A stretch of 64,000 bases of DNA from contig NZ_JAJLJH010000009.1 in NCBI RefSeq assembly GCF_023231945.1, positions 124,001 through 188,000 of the forward strand, in the 5' to 3' direction. The DNA is from Scleromatobacter humisilvae. Its GTDB lineage: Bacteria; Pseudomonadota; Gammaproteobacteria; Burkholderiales; Burkholderiaceae_C. Below, piece by piece: positions 37,501 through 47,588 of the stretch (position 1 is the stretch's first letter; each line of letters begins with the position of its first letter). A program made the position numbers and the translations under genes. The notes under the pieces are model-generated. The model did not search any database. It had not been told where the DNA came from and saw only the letters and a list, made by a program, of their open reading frames with translations.

Positions 37501-37729
37501 GGCCGAGGTGTTCGAACACGGTGTTGGCCATGCCGACCCAGCCGATGCTGGCGGCCGCGGCCGACGCCGCCACGGGCGCCGAGGCGGTGCTCGCCGCCGG
37601 CGCGGAGGCCGGCGTGCCCGAGCGAGCCGGCAGCGCGAGCGCGGCCAGCGCGAGCCCGCAGGCGAGCGCGAGGCCGACGCCGGGGGGCACGCATGCGCGT
37701 TCGACCTGATCGCTAGCCCACCGACTCAC
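34592..37729 (-). CDS. Beta-propeller (Reg_prop/Y_Y_Y) sensor diguanylate cyclase
   Basis: From the GTG at 37729 (AGGAG nine bases upstream) the protein has 1045 residues. A signal/anchor helix (about 16-35) is followed by a large periplasmic region of repeated W-V-G/T-x-D-G motifs, about 14 blades (about 70-720), as in hybrid two-component sensors. Then come a Y_Y_Y domain (about 725-800), a membrane helix (about 812-832), a coiled coil, and a GGDEF domain (about 865-1035). The active site is GGDEF with an RKAD inhibitory site five residues before. The propeller architecture usually senses glycans or other extracellular ligands. It stands alone between the liv genes and the peptide island. 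Confidence 0.9.
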   Translation of the reverse strand: MSRWASDQVERACVPPGVGLALACGLALAALALPARSGTPASAPAASTASAPVAASAAAASIGWVGMANTVFEHLGQHDGLPHAIATGVTEDAQGYLWASTQDGVARWDGYRFRVYPARPDDPHGLPVSFVRTIAHDSLGRVWVGMDGGGLARFETAQNWFTRFGGSTVVRLAPDTEGGMWAASTTGLMHVRATGAVEDAWPHGSRSPEALPDASVTAVLQDHTGAVWVGSASGVVQRYPDGRPGKRVDLPGLADGTTVDSLYEDLHGQVWIGTSQHGVFVHDPLTGKISRLQPAGASDAALLTDSVTSFAETGKGEVWIGTQSHGLVIADISSLLARRVERDRSVPSNLQANWIWGLHRDRGGEMWVASTTGLSRTRPQQDAILSLFSSDGSSWTDPYVFAVDADARGVVTLGQKSGIEIIDPAEQKMSAVLGSNGDTSGGPALNNVRAMVHADDGTRWIGSLDGLFTVAPGGRQIRSVPLPERGSVKAVTALMLSGSTLWVGGRGDGLWHMDLDSPKHAMTQAVPTSELTDSEVTAIAPGPDGGVWAATNNGLNLVRPGKPVDRILPAANDPTSLASAVINSLLTDRAGRLWVGNNAGIQILERRDASGRAFFHHIGKEDGLTSENIDALLMDSTGHVWVSTDDGIVVIDPSNYALRVLHPADGAAISTYWVNSGAVGPTGEVFFGGLGGLTVIRPERLTRREYSAPIVVTDVEVGGKPAALADQGTRKHLTVPADAGGFSVEFSLLDFTAPERNRYAYYLEGYDKTWREVDTTHRSASYTNLPPAHYTLHMKAASRDGAWTAHPLEVDVEIQPAWYQTWWFDLLKILGALLAVAAVVAVRVRYVQKRSQELERLVEQRTHELTQLQHQLEELAYSDALTSLPNRRMFGDYCRRMIAACERTDGGFALLLIDLDHFKQVNDTLGHDAGDAVLVETARRLRNIARKADVVARLGGDEFAILLADTAIPSAVDIACHRIQEAFERPILHEGHEMRTSPSIGVALFPIDGTTQDELYKSADLALYEAKRSGRHTWRFARQKVVGQV

Positions 37730-38044
37730 TCTTTCGCACTCCTGGCTGCTGTCCGGTTGCGTGTCGCCCGAACTGGCGGGCCCCTGAACCACTGTGCAGT
37801 CGCGCGGGCGACGGCTCGGTGCGCGCCGAGGCGCATCCACCCATTGTCGGCCGCCCGCCCGTCAACTGAAGGCGTTCGGCGGCGATCGGGGAAATTCCGG
37901 ACAGCCGGGGCGGACGGGCGCGTGGCGTGGTCAAGCGAGAAGCATAAGCCCCGCGGCGTCCGCCGCCCCGGGCCCGTCGTCGCCGAGGAACATCGCTTCG
38001 AGGCATGCGTCACGCCGCCGATGGAATCGACCGCCCCGGCGGGC
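37730..38044. other. Intergenic region upstream of the sensor cyclase
   Basis: The 315-bp gap lies between the cyclase start and the end of the M81 peptidase gene, both on the minus strand. It must hold the cyclase promoter. I see no reading frame with coding character and no clear hairpin with a T-run. Confidence 0.5.
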
Positions 38045-39529
38045 TCACTGTCGCGCGGCGGGCGGCTCCGGGTCCCCGAACGGATCGTCCAGGCGCGGCC
38101 AGTAGTCCAGCGGGCGGACGCGGTAGTCGAGCGCCGCGAAGTCCAGCGACAGCGCGCCGGGCGTCGACACGTAGAGCACCTCGGACGCGAGCGGCGAGAA
38201 CTGCGCGTGGAAATGCTGCGTGGACTTGACCACGACGGCGCGCTTGTCCGCCAGCGTGATGCCGATGCCGGTGAATGCGTCGGTGCCGTAGACCTGGCTG
38301 CGCAGCGACGCGAGCAGCAGGTGCACGCCGTTGGCCGCCTCGACCCAGACGCACGCGCCCAGCGACTCGCGGCCGCCCATGGCACTCTGGCCGTGCTCGT
38401 CCTTGACCGCGCGCACGGTGACGCGCACGTCCACCGGGTCGCCCGAGCTCGGACCGCACTTGCCGCCGACGCGCAGGTCCACCACCGAGCCGACGCCGGC
38501 ATCGCGGCAGATCCGGATCGCGCCGAGATCCCAGAACGCGCCGATCGCGACATCGCCGATGCCGCGCTCCAGGATCGCACGCAGGATGAACGTGCTGTCG
38601 CCGGGTGCGCCGCCGCCGGGGTTGTCGGCGACGTCGCCGATGACCACCGGGCCGCCCGTGGCGCGCTCGACACGATCGAGCGCCGCCTCGACGTGGAGAT
38701 GCGGCGCGCGCGTCTGCTCGCGCAGGTTCCAGAACTCCGTGGCCAGTTGCCCGGCGAGCGCGCGCGCCTTCGCCTCGTCGCCGTCGGCGATCACCCACAG
38801 CCTGGCGCCGCCGTCGGCCACGTCGGCCCAGGGAAATCCGTGGCCCAGCGACACCGACAGCACGCCGTCGCGGCCCTCGAAGGACTGCATGCGCTCGACG
38901 AAGCCCCGCATCGGCTCGCGCGTGGTGTGCCAGAGGCCGACCATGCGGCAGTCGACCACCGCCGTGACCGGCCGGATGCGGCCGGCGACGGTGTCCTGCA
39001 GCAGCTTCCAGAGTTCGATGGCGCGCGCCTCGACGTCGACGTGCGGGTACTCCTTGAAGCAGATGATGAGGTCGGCCGAGCGCCGCATCTGCTCGGTGAA
39101 ATGGCAGTGCAGGTCGAGTTCGACGCCGATGGGAACGCCGGGCCCGACGACCTCGCGCAGGCGGGCGAGCAGGTCGCCCTCGCAGTCGTCGCAGCCCGCC
39201 GCGACCATCGCGCCGTGCAGCATCAGCTGCACCGCGTCGACCGGCAGCGCGGCGCGCAGGTCGGCGACGATCTCGTCGCGCAGGGCCTCGTGGACCTCGC
39301 GCACCGTGCGGCCCGCGGGCTGCGCGAAGGCGCACAGGCTCTCGACCACCTCATGGCCGTCCTTCTCCATCATGTCGCGCATCATCCTGAGGATGGCGCC
39401 CGACTGTTCCGGGTCGCGTGCGCTGGCGTCGCCGTGGAAGATGCCGTACTGCTCGAAGCCGCCCAGGCCGGTCGGGAACGCGCAGAACGTGTTGGTCTCG
39501 GTGACCAGCTGGGCGATGAAGACGCGCAT
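38045..39529 (-). CDS. mlrC: M81-family metallopeptidase (MlrC, microcystinase C type)
   Basis: This 494-residue protein begins MRVFIAQLVTETNTF, the signature of the family, and spans both M81 domains. The visible candidate metal/catalytic residues are Glu11 (VTETN), His105 (LHGAMVA), Asp139 and His141 (ELDLHCH), and His163 (EYPHVD). Their spacings match those I recall for the zinc and active-site residues of MlrC from sphingomonads (a constant offset of 45). MlrC cleaves linearised microcystin and its tetrapeptide product. The protein has no signal peptide, so it acts in the cytoplasm. It is last in the TonB receptor-MFS-peptidase operon, one base after the MFS stop. Confidence 0.92.
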   Translation of the reverse strand: MRVFIAQLVTETNTFCAFPTGLGGFEQYGIFHGDASARDPEQSGAILRMMRDMMEKDGHEVVESLCAFAQPAGRTVREVHEALRDEIVADLRAALPVDAVQLMLHGAMVAAGCDDCEGDLLARLREVVGPGVPIGVELDLHCHFTEQMRRSADLIICFKEYPHVDVEARAIELWKLLQDTVAGRIRPVTAVVDCRMVGLWHTTREPMRGFVERMQSFEGRDGVLSVSLGHGFPWADVADGGARLWVIADGDEAKARALAGQLATEFWNLREQTRAPHLHVEAALDRVERATGGPVVIGDVADNPGGGAPGDSTFILRAILERGIGDVAIGAFWDLGAIRICRDAGVGSVVDLRVGGKCGPSSGDPVDVRVTVRAVKDEHGQSAMGGRESLGACVWVEAANGVHLLLASLRSQVYGTDAFTGIGITLADKRAVVVKSTQHFHAQFSPLASEVLYVSTPGALSLDFAALDYRVRPLDYWPRLDDPFGDPEPPAARQ

Positions 39530-39530
39530 C

Positions 39531-40823
39531 TCAGGCCCGCGCGCGGGCCGCGCGCAGCGCCGCGACGAAGGACAGCGTGCCCAGCACGCTCGTGGCCAGG
39601 CCGACCACGGTCAGCGAGAGCGCGATGTCGGCACGCCCGTCGCCCGCGTGCGCGCCGAAGCTCACCAGCAGCGGCGCGATGCCGTAGGCCGTCATGCCGA
39701 TGGCCGCCACCAGCACGCCGATGAAGGTGCCGCGCAACTCGTTGGGCAGCACCACCATCACCGACGAGATGGCCGCGATGCTGACCCACGCGCCGCAGGT
39801 CAGGAACAGCCCCATGGCCCAGGCGAACATCGCGACATTGGGCATCACCGGATAGAACGCCGCGGGAATCGACAGCGCCGCGCCCAGCAACGCCCCGAGC
39901 AATGCGCCGGCTCGGCCGCCGCGGCGCTGGCCCCAGTCGGCCATCCAGCCGCCCAGGATCGCGCCCAGCACGTTGGCGACGAGGTTGAGCAGGCCCAGCC
40001 AGGCGCCGAAGTCCTCCGGCTTCTGGTGGAAGTTGCGCGTGAGCACCGGCACCGCCCAGATCGTGGCGGCGGCGTCGGCCATGCCCACCGTGACCATGCC
40101 GCCGGCCAGCGGCAGCAGGAAGCCGCGATAGGACGCCAGCTCGCGCCACGCCGCGCGCAAGTTGCCGCTCGCCGCGGTGCCGAGCTCGCGGCGGACGGGT
40201 TCGCGCAGGAACAGCAGCGGCACGGTCGCGGCCACCACGCCGGCCGCGGCCGCCAGCAGCACCAGGCGCCACGCCGCCAGCGTCGACACGAGGCCGCTCG
40301 CCGCGAGTTCGGCCGGCAGCCACTTCAGCAACGGGCCGGCGATCGCGTAGCCGAGGCTGCCGCCGAGCGCCTGTCCGATGGACACGAGCGTCACCATGCG
40401 GCCGCGCTCGGAGGCCTCGGTCAGGTCCGCCACCAGCGACAGCGCGGTCGGCTGCGCCGCGATCACCGCCGCGCCGACCAGCATGCGCGCGGCGAAGGCC
40501 GTCGCGAAGCCGGGCGCGAAGGCCATCATGGCGCTGCCGATCGCGCAGGCCAGCGCCAGCACGACGAGCAGGCGCGAGCGATGGGTGCGGTCGACCAGTC
40601 GGCCGAGCGGGATCGACAGCAGCGTCGTCGGCAGCGCGATGGACATGCCTTGCAGCAGCGCAACGTGGTTGTCGTCGAGCCCGAGGTCGGCCCTGACCAG
40701 CTCCTGCATCGGACTGAGCACGTAGCGCGCGGCGGAGCCGGAGAGCACGGCCAGCGTCACCAGCAGGATGGCCGCATGGCGCCCGCCCACGCGGGGCGCG
40801 GCGATCACTGCCGTCGCGCTCAC
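39531..40823 (-). CDS. MFS transporter, probable importer or exporter of the peptide island
   Basis: This 430-residue, 12-helix major facilitator starts with GTG. Motif A is visible as GRLVDRTHRSRLL between helices 2 and 3, and a second copy as GWMADWGQRRGGR in the C-terminal half. Motif content does not fix substrate or direction. The gene starts one base after the TonB receptor stop and is followed by mlrC, so its cargo is probably a peptide, amino acid or breakdown product of the receptor's ligand. Confidence 0.87.
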   Translation of the reverse strand: MSATAVIAAPRVGGRHAAILLVTLAVLSGSAARYVLSPMQELVRADLGLDDNHVALLQGMSIALPTTLLSIPLGRLVDRTHRSRLLVVLALACAIGSAMMAFAPGFATAFAARMLVGAAVIAAQPTALSLVADLTEASERGRMVTLVSIGQALGGSLGYAIAGPLLKWLPAELAASGLVSTLAAWRLVLLAAAAGVVAATVPLLFLREPVRRELGTAASGNLRAAWRELASYRGFLLPLAGGMVTVGMADAAATIWAVPVLTRNFHQKPEDFGAWLGLLNLVANVLGAILGGWMADWGQRRGGRAGALLGALLGAALSIPAAFYPVMPNVAMFAWAMGLFLTCGAWVSIAAISSVMVVLPNELRGTFIGVLVAAIGMTAYGIAPLLVSFGAHAGDGRADIALSLTVVGLATSVLGTLSFVAALRAARARA

Positions 40824-40824
40824 G

Positions 40825-43050
<2,226 letters not shown>

Positions 43051-43093
43051 CGAACGGCTCCGTGCGGTCATCTTGGGGCTCCAGCTCACTTGA

Positions 43094-43122
43094 TTTATAC
43101 GAAGTAGAAACTAAAGTTCCAA
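43094..43122 (-). promoter_or_regulatory. Promoter of the TonB receptor-MFS-mlrC operon
   Basis: On the minus strand, -35 TTGGAA (43117-43122) and -10 TATAAA (43094-43099) are separated by exactly 17 bp. The receptor ATG lies about 45 bases downstream. This is the best-matched sigma-70-type promoter I see in the window. Confidence 0.65.
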
Positions 43123-43308
43123 ATCAGACAAGCGATGTCTTGTAGGTGGAAACGATCAGCGGAGATCGCCCGAACCTTCACGGCGCGGCCGTAAAAGTCG
43201 CTGCAGCGCAGGCGGGATGAGCAGCAGGAAGCGATCCGGCCAAGAGGCGCATCGCCTTGTCGAGTCGGCAGGTGATCGGTGCGGGATCAGGTCAAACCCT
43301 GAAATCAA

Positions 43309-43325
43309 ATTTTCCCTATTGGAAA
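43309..43325. promoter_or_regulatory. Candidate XRE-cupin operator in front of the dipeptidase operon
   Basis: TTTTCC-CTATT-GGAAAC is an inverted repeat with five of six arm pairs matched and a 5-bp spacer. It overlaps a TTGGAA element (43318-43323) that stands 17 bp from GACACT (43341-43346), a possible weak promoter for the plus-strand arm. The same layout recurs at 51268-51284. Confidence 0.5.
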
Positions 43326-43410
43326 CTTTTTCTATTTCGCTGACACTTCATCGCATGCAAAGCCGACCTTCCCGCCCACCGATGCCCGCCACGCCCGAGG
43401 AGCGCCAGCC

Positions 43411-44382
43411 ATGAACGACTACACGCCGCTGGTCTGGGACAACCACGCCTGCCTGCCGCTGCGCCCGCACGACCTGGCCTTCCTGCCCGAACTGGAACGC
43501 CACCGCGCGGCCGGCACGCACGTCGTGATGGTCAACGTCGGCTACGGCCAGGACGGCATCGAGCAGCACGTGCGCATGCTCGCCACCTTCCGCGCCTGGA
43601 TCGCCGCGCATGCCGACCGCTTTCGCCTGATCGAGTCCGTCGACGACATCTCGCGCGCCCGCGCCGCGGGCCAGCTGGCGATCGGCTTCGACATCGAGGG
43701 CGCCAACGCGATCGACGACCAGCTGAGCCTGGTCGGCCTGTACCGCGACCTCGGCGTGCGCTGGATGCTGCTGGCCTACAACCGCAACAACCGCGCCGCC
43801 GGCGGCTGCCAGGACGAGGACGCGGGCCTGACCGACTTCGGCCGCCGCCTGCTGGAGGAACTGGCCGCGCAGGGCGTCGTCGCCTGCTGCTCGCATACGG
43901 GGTACCGTACCGCGCGGGAGGCCATCGACGCGTCGCCGACGCCCGTCATCTTCTCGCACTCGAACCCGCGCGCGCTGGCCGACCACCCGCGCAACATCCC
44001 CGACGACCTCATCGTGGCCTGCGCGGCGCGCGGCGGCGTGATCGGCATCAACGGCATCGGCCTGTTCCTGGGCGACAACGACGCCTCGCCCGCGCGCATG
44101 GCGCGCGCGGCCGCCTACGTCGCCGACCTGGTCGGGCCGCAGCACGTGGGCATCGGCCTCGACTTCATGCACGACAGCAGCGAGATCGACGCGACCATCG
44201 CCGCGCATCCCGAGCAGTTCCCGCCCGAGCTGGGCTACGGCACCGGCATGGCCTTCATGGCGCCGGAAGGCATCCCCGAGGTCGCGCGCGAGCTGCGGGC
44301 GCTCGGGATGTCCGCGGACGACGTCGCCTGCGTCCTCGGCGGCAACTGGCTGCGCATCGCGCGCCAGGTCTGGAAGCGGTGA
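43411..44382 (+). CDS. Membrane dipeptidase (M19, renal dipeptidase family)
   Basis: This 323-residue TIM-barrel zinc peptidase has metal-site residues visible as DNHAC near the N-terminus, GFDIEG (glutamate bridging the two metals, about residue 95), SHTGYRTA (about 157), and SHSNPRAL (about 182). A GLDFMHD segment lies near 250. M19 enzymes cleave dipeptides and often accept D-residues at the C-terminal side, and D-residue-containing peptides are the theme of this island. There is no signal peptide, so it acts in the cytoplasm. It is first in the plus-strand operon; its stop overlaps the GTG of the next gene. Confidence 0.9.
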   Translation: MNDYTPLVWDNHACLPLRPHDLAFLPELERHRAAGTHVVMVNVGYGQDGIEQHVRMLATFRAWIAAHADRFRLIESVDDISRARAAGQLAIGFDIEGANAIDDQLSLVGLYRDLGVRWMLLAYNRNNRAAGGCQDEDAGLTDFGRRLLEELAAQGVVACCSHTGYRTAREAIDASPTPVIFSHSNPRALADHPRNIPDDLIVACAARGGVIGINGIGLFLGDNDASPARMARAAAYVADLVGPQHVGIGLDFMHDSSEIDATIAAHPEQFPPELGYGTGMAFMAPEGIPEVARELRALGMSADDVACVLGGNWLRIARQVWKR

Positions 44383-45560
44383 ACGCGCCACGCTCCATGA
44401 ATCCGAAGAGCTTCGACTTCATCGTCATCGGCGCCGGCATCGCGGGCGCCTCCATGGCCGCCCACCTCGCGCAGCGCGGCCGCGTGCTGCTGCTCGAGGG
44501 CGAGGACCAGCCCGGCTACCACACGACGGGCCGCTCGGCGGCCCTGTTCTCCACCATCTACGGCAACGCCCCGGTGCGCGCGCTGAGCCGCGCCAGCCGC
44601 GATTTCCTGTTCCAGCCGCCGCCCGGATTCTCGGACGTCCCGCTGGTGCATCCGCGCCCGACGCTGTTCTTCGCGCGGCCCGATCAACTCGCCTTGCTGG
44701 ACGAGCTGCGCGCCGACGCGGACGTGCGCGCCGGCACGCGCCTGCTCGATGCCGCCGAGGCCTGGCAGCTGCTGCCCGTGTTCCGGCCCGGCTTCCTGGG
44801 CGGCGGCATGATCGAGGACGCCTCGGCCGACATGGACGTGCACGCCATGCACCAGGGCTACCTGCGCGGCGCGCGGCGCCTCGGGGCCGAGCTGGTCACG
44901 GCACGCCCGGTGCTGGCCATGACGCGCGACGCCGGCCTGTGGCGCGTGCAGGTCGCCGATGGCCACTACGAGGCGCCGATCGTCGTCAACGCCGCCGGCG
45001 CCTGGGGGGACCTCGTCGCGCGCGCCGCGGGCGTCGCGCCGGTCGGCCTGCGCCCGCTGCGCCGCACGGCGATGGTCATCGACGCGCCCGACGGCCTGCA
45101 GCCGAACGACTGGCCCGCCGCGATCGCCGCCGACGAGAGCTTCTACTTCCGGCCCGAGGCGGGACGGCTGCTGCTGTCGCCGGCCGACGAGACGCCCAGC
45201 GAGCCCTGCGACGCACAGCCCGACGAGTGGGACGTCGCCGTCGCGGTCGATCACTTCGAGCGCGCGATCGGCCGGCCCGTCGCGCGCGTGCTGCGGCGCT
45301 GGGCCGGGCTGCGCGTGTTCACCGACGACCGCTCGCCCGTCGCCGGCTTCGCGCCCGACGCGCCGGGCTTCTTCTGGTTCGTCGGCCAGGGCGGCTACGG
45401 CATCCAGATGGCCGAGGGCCTCGCGCGCGCAGGCGCCGCGCTGGCCTGCGGCGAAGCCCTGCCCGCCACGCTCGTCGCCCACGGCGTGAACCCGGACGAC
45501 CTCTCGCCCGCGCGCGCCTCGCTGCGCGCCGCCGACCCATCCTCATCCTCCAACTCGTGA
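44379..45560 (+). CDS. FAD-dependent D-amino-acid oxidase/dehydrogenase-like protein
   Basis: The protein has 393 residues from a GTG that overlaps the dipeptidase stop; an ATG at 44397 is the alternative. It begins with the dinucleotide-binding motif VIGAGIAGASMAAHLA and carries a DAO fold through to GFFWFVGQGGYGIQMAEGLA near the C-terminus. The GYHTTGRSAALF segment is typical of glycine/D-amino-acid oxidases. It would deaminate D-amino acids released by the neighbouring peptidases; sarcosine- or glycerol-3-phosphate-type substrates are less likely from context. The serine-rich tail (DPSSSSNS) is non-conserved. Confidence 0.85.
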   Translation: MNAPRSMNPKSFDFIVIGAGIAGASMAAHLAQRGRVLLLEGEDQPGYHTTGRSAALFSTIYGNAPVRALSRASRDFLFQPPPGFSDVPLVHPRPTLFFARPDQLALLDELRADADVRAGTRLLDAAEAWQLLPVFRPGFLGGGMIEDASADMDVHAMHQGYLRGARRLGAELVTARPVLAMTRDAGLWRVQVADGHYEAPIVVNAAGAWGDLVARAAGVAPVGLRPLRRTAMVIDAPDGLQPNDWPAAIAADESFYFRPEAGRLLLSPADETPSEPCDAQPDEWDVAVAVDHFERAIGRPVARVLRRWAGLRVFTDDRSPVAGFAPDAPGFFWFVGQGGYGIQMAEGLARAGAALACGEALPATLVAHGVNPDDLSPARASLRAADPSSSSNS

Positions 45561-45568
45561 GACCGACC

Positions 45569-47572
45569 ATGCATTCCTTGCGCCACATCGTTGTCTGCGC
45601 CGCGCTCGCCGGCGCGGGCGTCCTCGGCCACGCGGCCGACGCGCCGCTCTCGCCCGTCGCGCCCAAGCCCGGGGCGACCGAGGCGCCGAAGGCGGCCGTC
45701 GCCGCGTCGACCGGCCAGCTGCCCGCGGGCACGATCACGACGGCCCAGGCCCTGACCAGGGAGGATCTCGAGTCCTGGCTCGACGGCCTGATCCCGTCCG
45801 CGCTGGTGACCGCGCGCACGCCGGGCGCGGTCGTCTCGATCGTCAAGGACGGCCAGGTGCTGCTCGAGAAGGGCTACGGCTGGGCCGATGCCGAGAAGCA
45901 CATCCCGGTCGATCCCAAGTCGACGCTGTTCCGCCCGGGCTCGACCTCGAAGCTGTTCACGTGGACGGCTGTGATGCAGCAGGTGGAGCTCGGCAAGCTG
46001 GACCTCGACACCGACGTCAACCAGTACCTCGACTTCAAGGTGCCGGTGCGCAACGGCCATCCGCTGACGCTGCGCCACATCATGACGCAGACCAGCGGCT
46101 TCGAGGAGGTCATCAAGGATCTCGTCGCGTTCGACACGGCGTCGCCGCCGCTGCGCGACGTGCTCGTGTCCAACATGCCGCCGCTGCGCGCCGATCCGGG
46201 CACGACAGCGGGCTACTCGAACTACGCCACCGCGCTGGCCGGCTACATCGTGCAGCGCGTCTCGGGCGAGCCCTACGAGGACTACATCGAGCACCACATC
46301 TTCCAGCCGCTGGGCATGGCGCACTCGTCGTTCCGCCAGCCGCTGCCGGCCGCGCTCGCGCCGCTGATGGCGCAGGGCTACATGGAGACGGGGCAGCCAG
46401 GCCACGGCTTCGAGGTCGTGAACCTGCCACCCGCGGGCAGCCTGAGCTCCACCGCCGACGACATGTCGCGCTTCATGATCGCGCACCTGCAGGACGGCAC
46501 GCTCGGCGACGCTCGCATCCTGCAGGCCGCGACCGCTCAGAAGATGCACACGACGCCGACGCGCCTGTTCCCCGACCTCAACGGCATCGCGCTCGGCTTC
46601 TACCAGCAGGACATCAACGGCCACCGCGTGATCGCGCACGGCGGCGACCTGAACTACTTCCACAGCGACCTCGCGCTGTTCATCGACGACCACGTCGGCC
46701 TGTTCATCTCGGTCAACGCGCCGGGCAAGGAAGGCATGGGCGAGATGCTGCGCGTGCGGCTGTTCAACAGCTTCGCCGACCGCTACTTCCCCAAGCCGGA
46801 GACGCCGGCGCCCATCGACAAGGCGACCCGGCAGGCGCACGCCGCGATGATCGCCGGCACCTGGGTCAACACGCGGCGCGCGGACTCGACCTTCCTCAAG
46901 CTGGTCGACCTGCTGTCGCCGACGCACGTCACCGCCAACCCGGACGGCTCGATCACGAGCAAGACGTTGCTGGACCCGCAGACCTTCGTCGAGACCGCGC
47001 CCTTCCTCTGGAGCGAGGTGGACGGCCACGACAAGCTGCAGGCCCGCGTGCAGGACGGCAAGGTCGTCGCCTGGGCCACGGACTCGCTGGCCTTCGCGTG
47101 GAGCTACCAGTCGCCTGGCGGCCTCGCCGCGGCCGGACTGCAGCAGGCGGCCTGCGGCCTCGCGCTGTTCATCGTCGTGCTGGCCGCCGCGACGTGGCCG
47201 ATCGCCGCCGTCGTCCGGCGTCGCCTGAAGACGCCGCGCGCCGAGAGCCCGGCGCTGCGCCTGGCGCGTCGACTCGCGGATGCCAGCGCCTTCGCGCTGC
47301 TCGCGGCCGTCGTCGCCTGGGTCGCGTTCTTCGCGGCGGTCATCTCGACCACATTCACCGGGCTCGATCCGCTGCTGCACCTCGCGCAGGTGATCGCCAT
47401 CCTCGGCTTCGCGGGCGGCACGCTGGCCAACGTCTGGCTGCTGGTCGTGCAACTGCGCGAACACAAGCGCGCCGGCACGCTCGCGTGGACGGCGGTGCGC
47501 GTGATCGCCTTCGCCTACCTGCTGGCCGTGGCCTTCGGCTACAACCTGCTGAGCCTCAGCGGCCACTACTGA
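45569..47572 (+). CDS. Exported S12 serine hydrolase with C-terminal membrane domain (MlrB-class)
   Basis: The 667-residue protein has a signal peptide (about 1-23, GHAADA), then a beta-lactamase/penicillin-binding-protein type catalytic domain (about 65-410). The nucleophile motif is STSK (Ser125, Lys128), the second motif is YSNY, and HGG stands in the place of the third. A lipocalin-like segment (about 415-510) follows, then four predicted membrane helices (about 515-667), an unusual addition. The catalytic domain should face the periplasm, held to the inner membrane. MlrB of microcystin degradation is also an S12 enzyme. The ATG at 45569 begins the signal peptide, eight bases after the oxidase stop. 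Confidence 0.88.
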   Translation: MHSLRHIVVCAALAGAGVLGHAADAPLSPVAPKPGATEAPKAAVAASTGQLPAGTITTAQALTREDLESWLDGLIPSALVTARTPGAVVSIVKDGQVLLEKGYGWADAEKHIPVDPKSTLFRPGSTSKLFTWTAVMQQVELGKLDLDTDVNQYLDFKVPVRNGHPLTLRHIMTQTSGFEEVIKDLVAFDTASPPLRDVLVSNMPPLRADPGTTAGYSNYATALAGYIVQRVSGEPYEDYIEHHIFQPLGMAHSSFRQPLPAALAPLMAQGYMETGQPGHGFEVVNLPPAGSLSSTADDMSRFMIAHLQDGTLGDARILQAATAQKMHTTPTRLFPDLNGIALGFYQQDINGHRVIAHGGDLNYFHSDLALFIDDHVGLFISVNAPGKEGMGEMLRVRLFNSFADRYFPKPETPAPIDKATRQAHAAMIAGTWVNTRRADSTFLKLVDLLSPTHVTANPDGSITSKTLLDPQTFVETAPFLWSEVDGHDKLQARVQDGKVVAWATDSLAFAWSYQSPGGLAAAGLQQAACGLALFIVVLAAATWPIAAVVRRRLKTPRAESPALRLARRLADASAFALLAAVVAWVAFFAAVISTTFTGLDPLLHLAQVIAILGFAGGTLANVWLLVVQLREHKRAGTLAWTAVRVIAFAYLLAVAFGYNLLSLSGHY

Positions 47573-47588
47573 TCCGGGCGGGACGCGC

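Larger units (their letters stand above)
43051..43410. other. Divergent regulatory region of the peptide island
   Basis: This 360-bp, relatively AT-rich gap separates the receptor operon from the dipeptidase operon. It contains promoters for both directions and an inverted repeat, listed separately. A GGAAAC half-site also occurs at 43148-43153. No reading frame in it looks coding. Confidence 0.6.

Noticed and set aside
35744-39724. Open frame of 1326 codons on the plus strand
   Set aside because: Antisense shadow of the propeller cyclase and M81 peptidase genes; composition is typical of a GC-rich mirror frame and no motif is visible.
43106-43119. GAAAC-TAAA-GTTCC inverted repeat inside the receptor promoter
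   Set aside because: It resembles the XRE-cupin half-sites but with arms facing the other way and a different spacer, so I do not group it with them.
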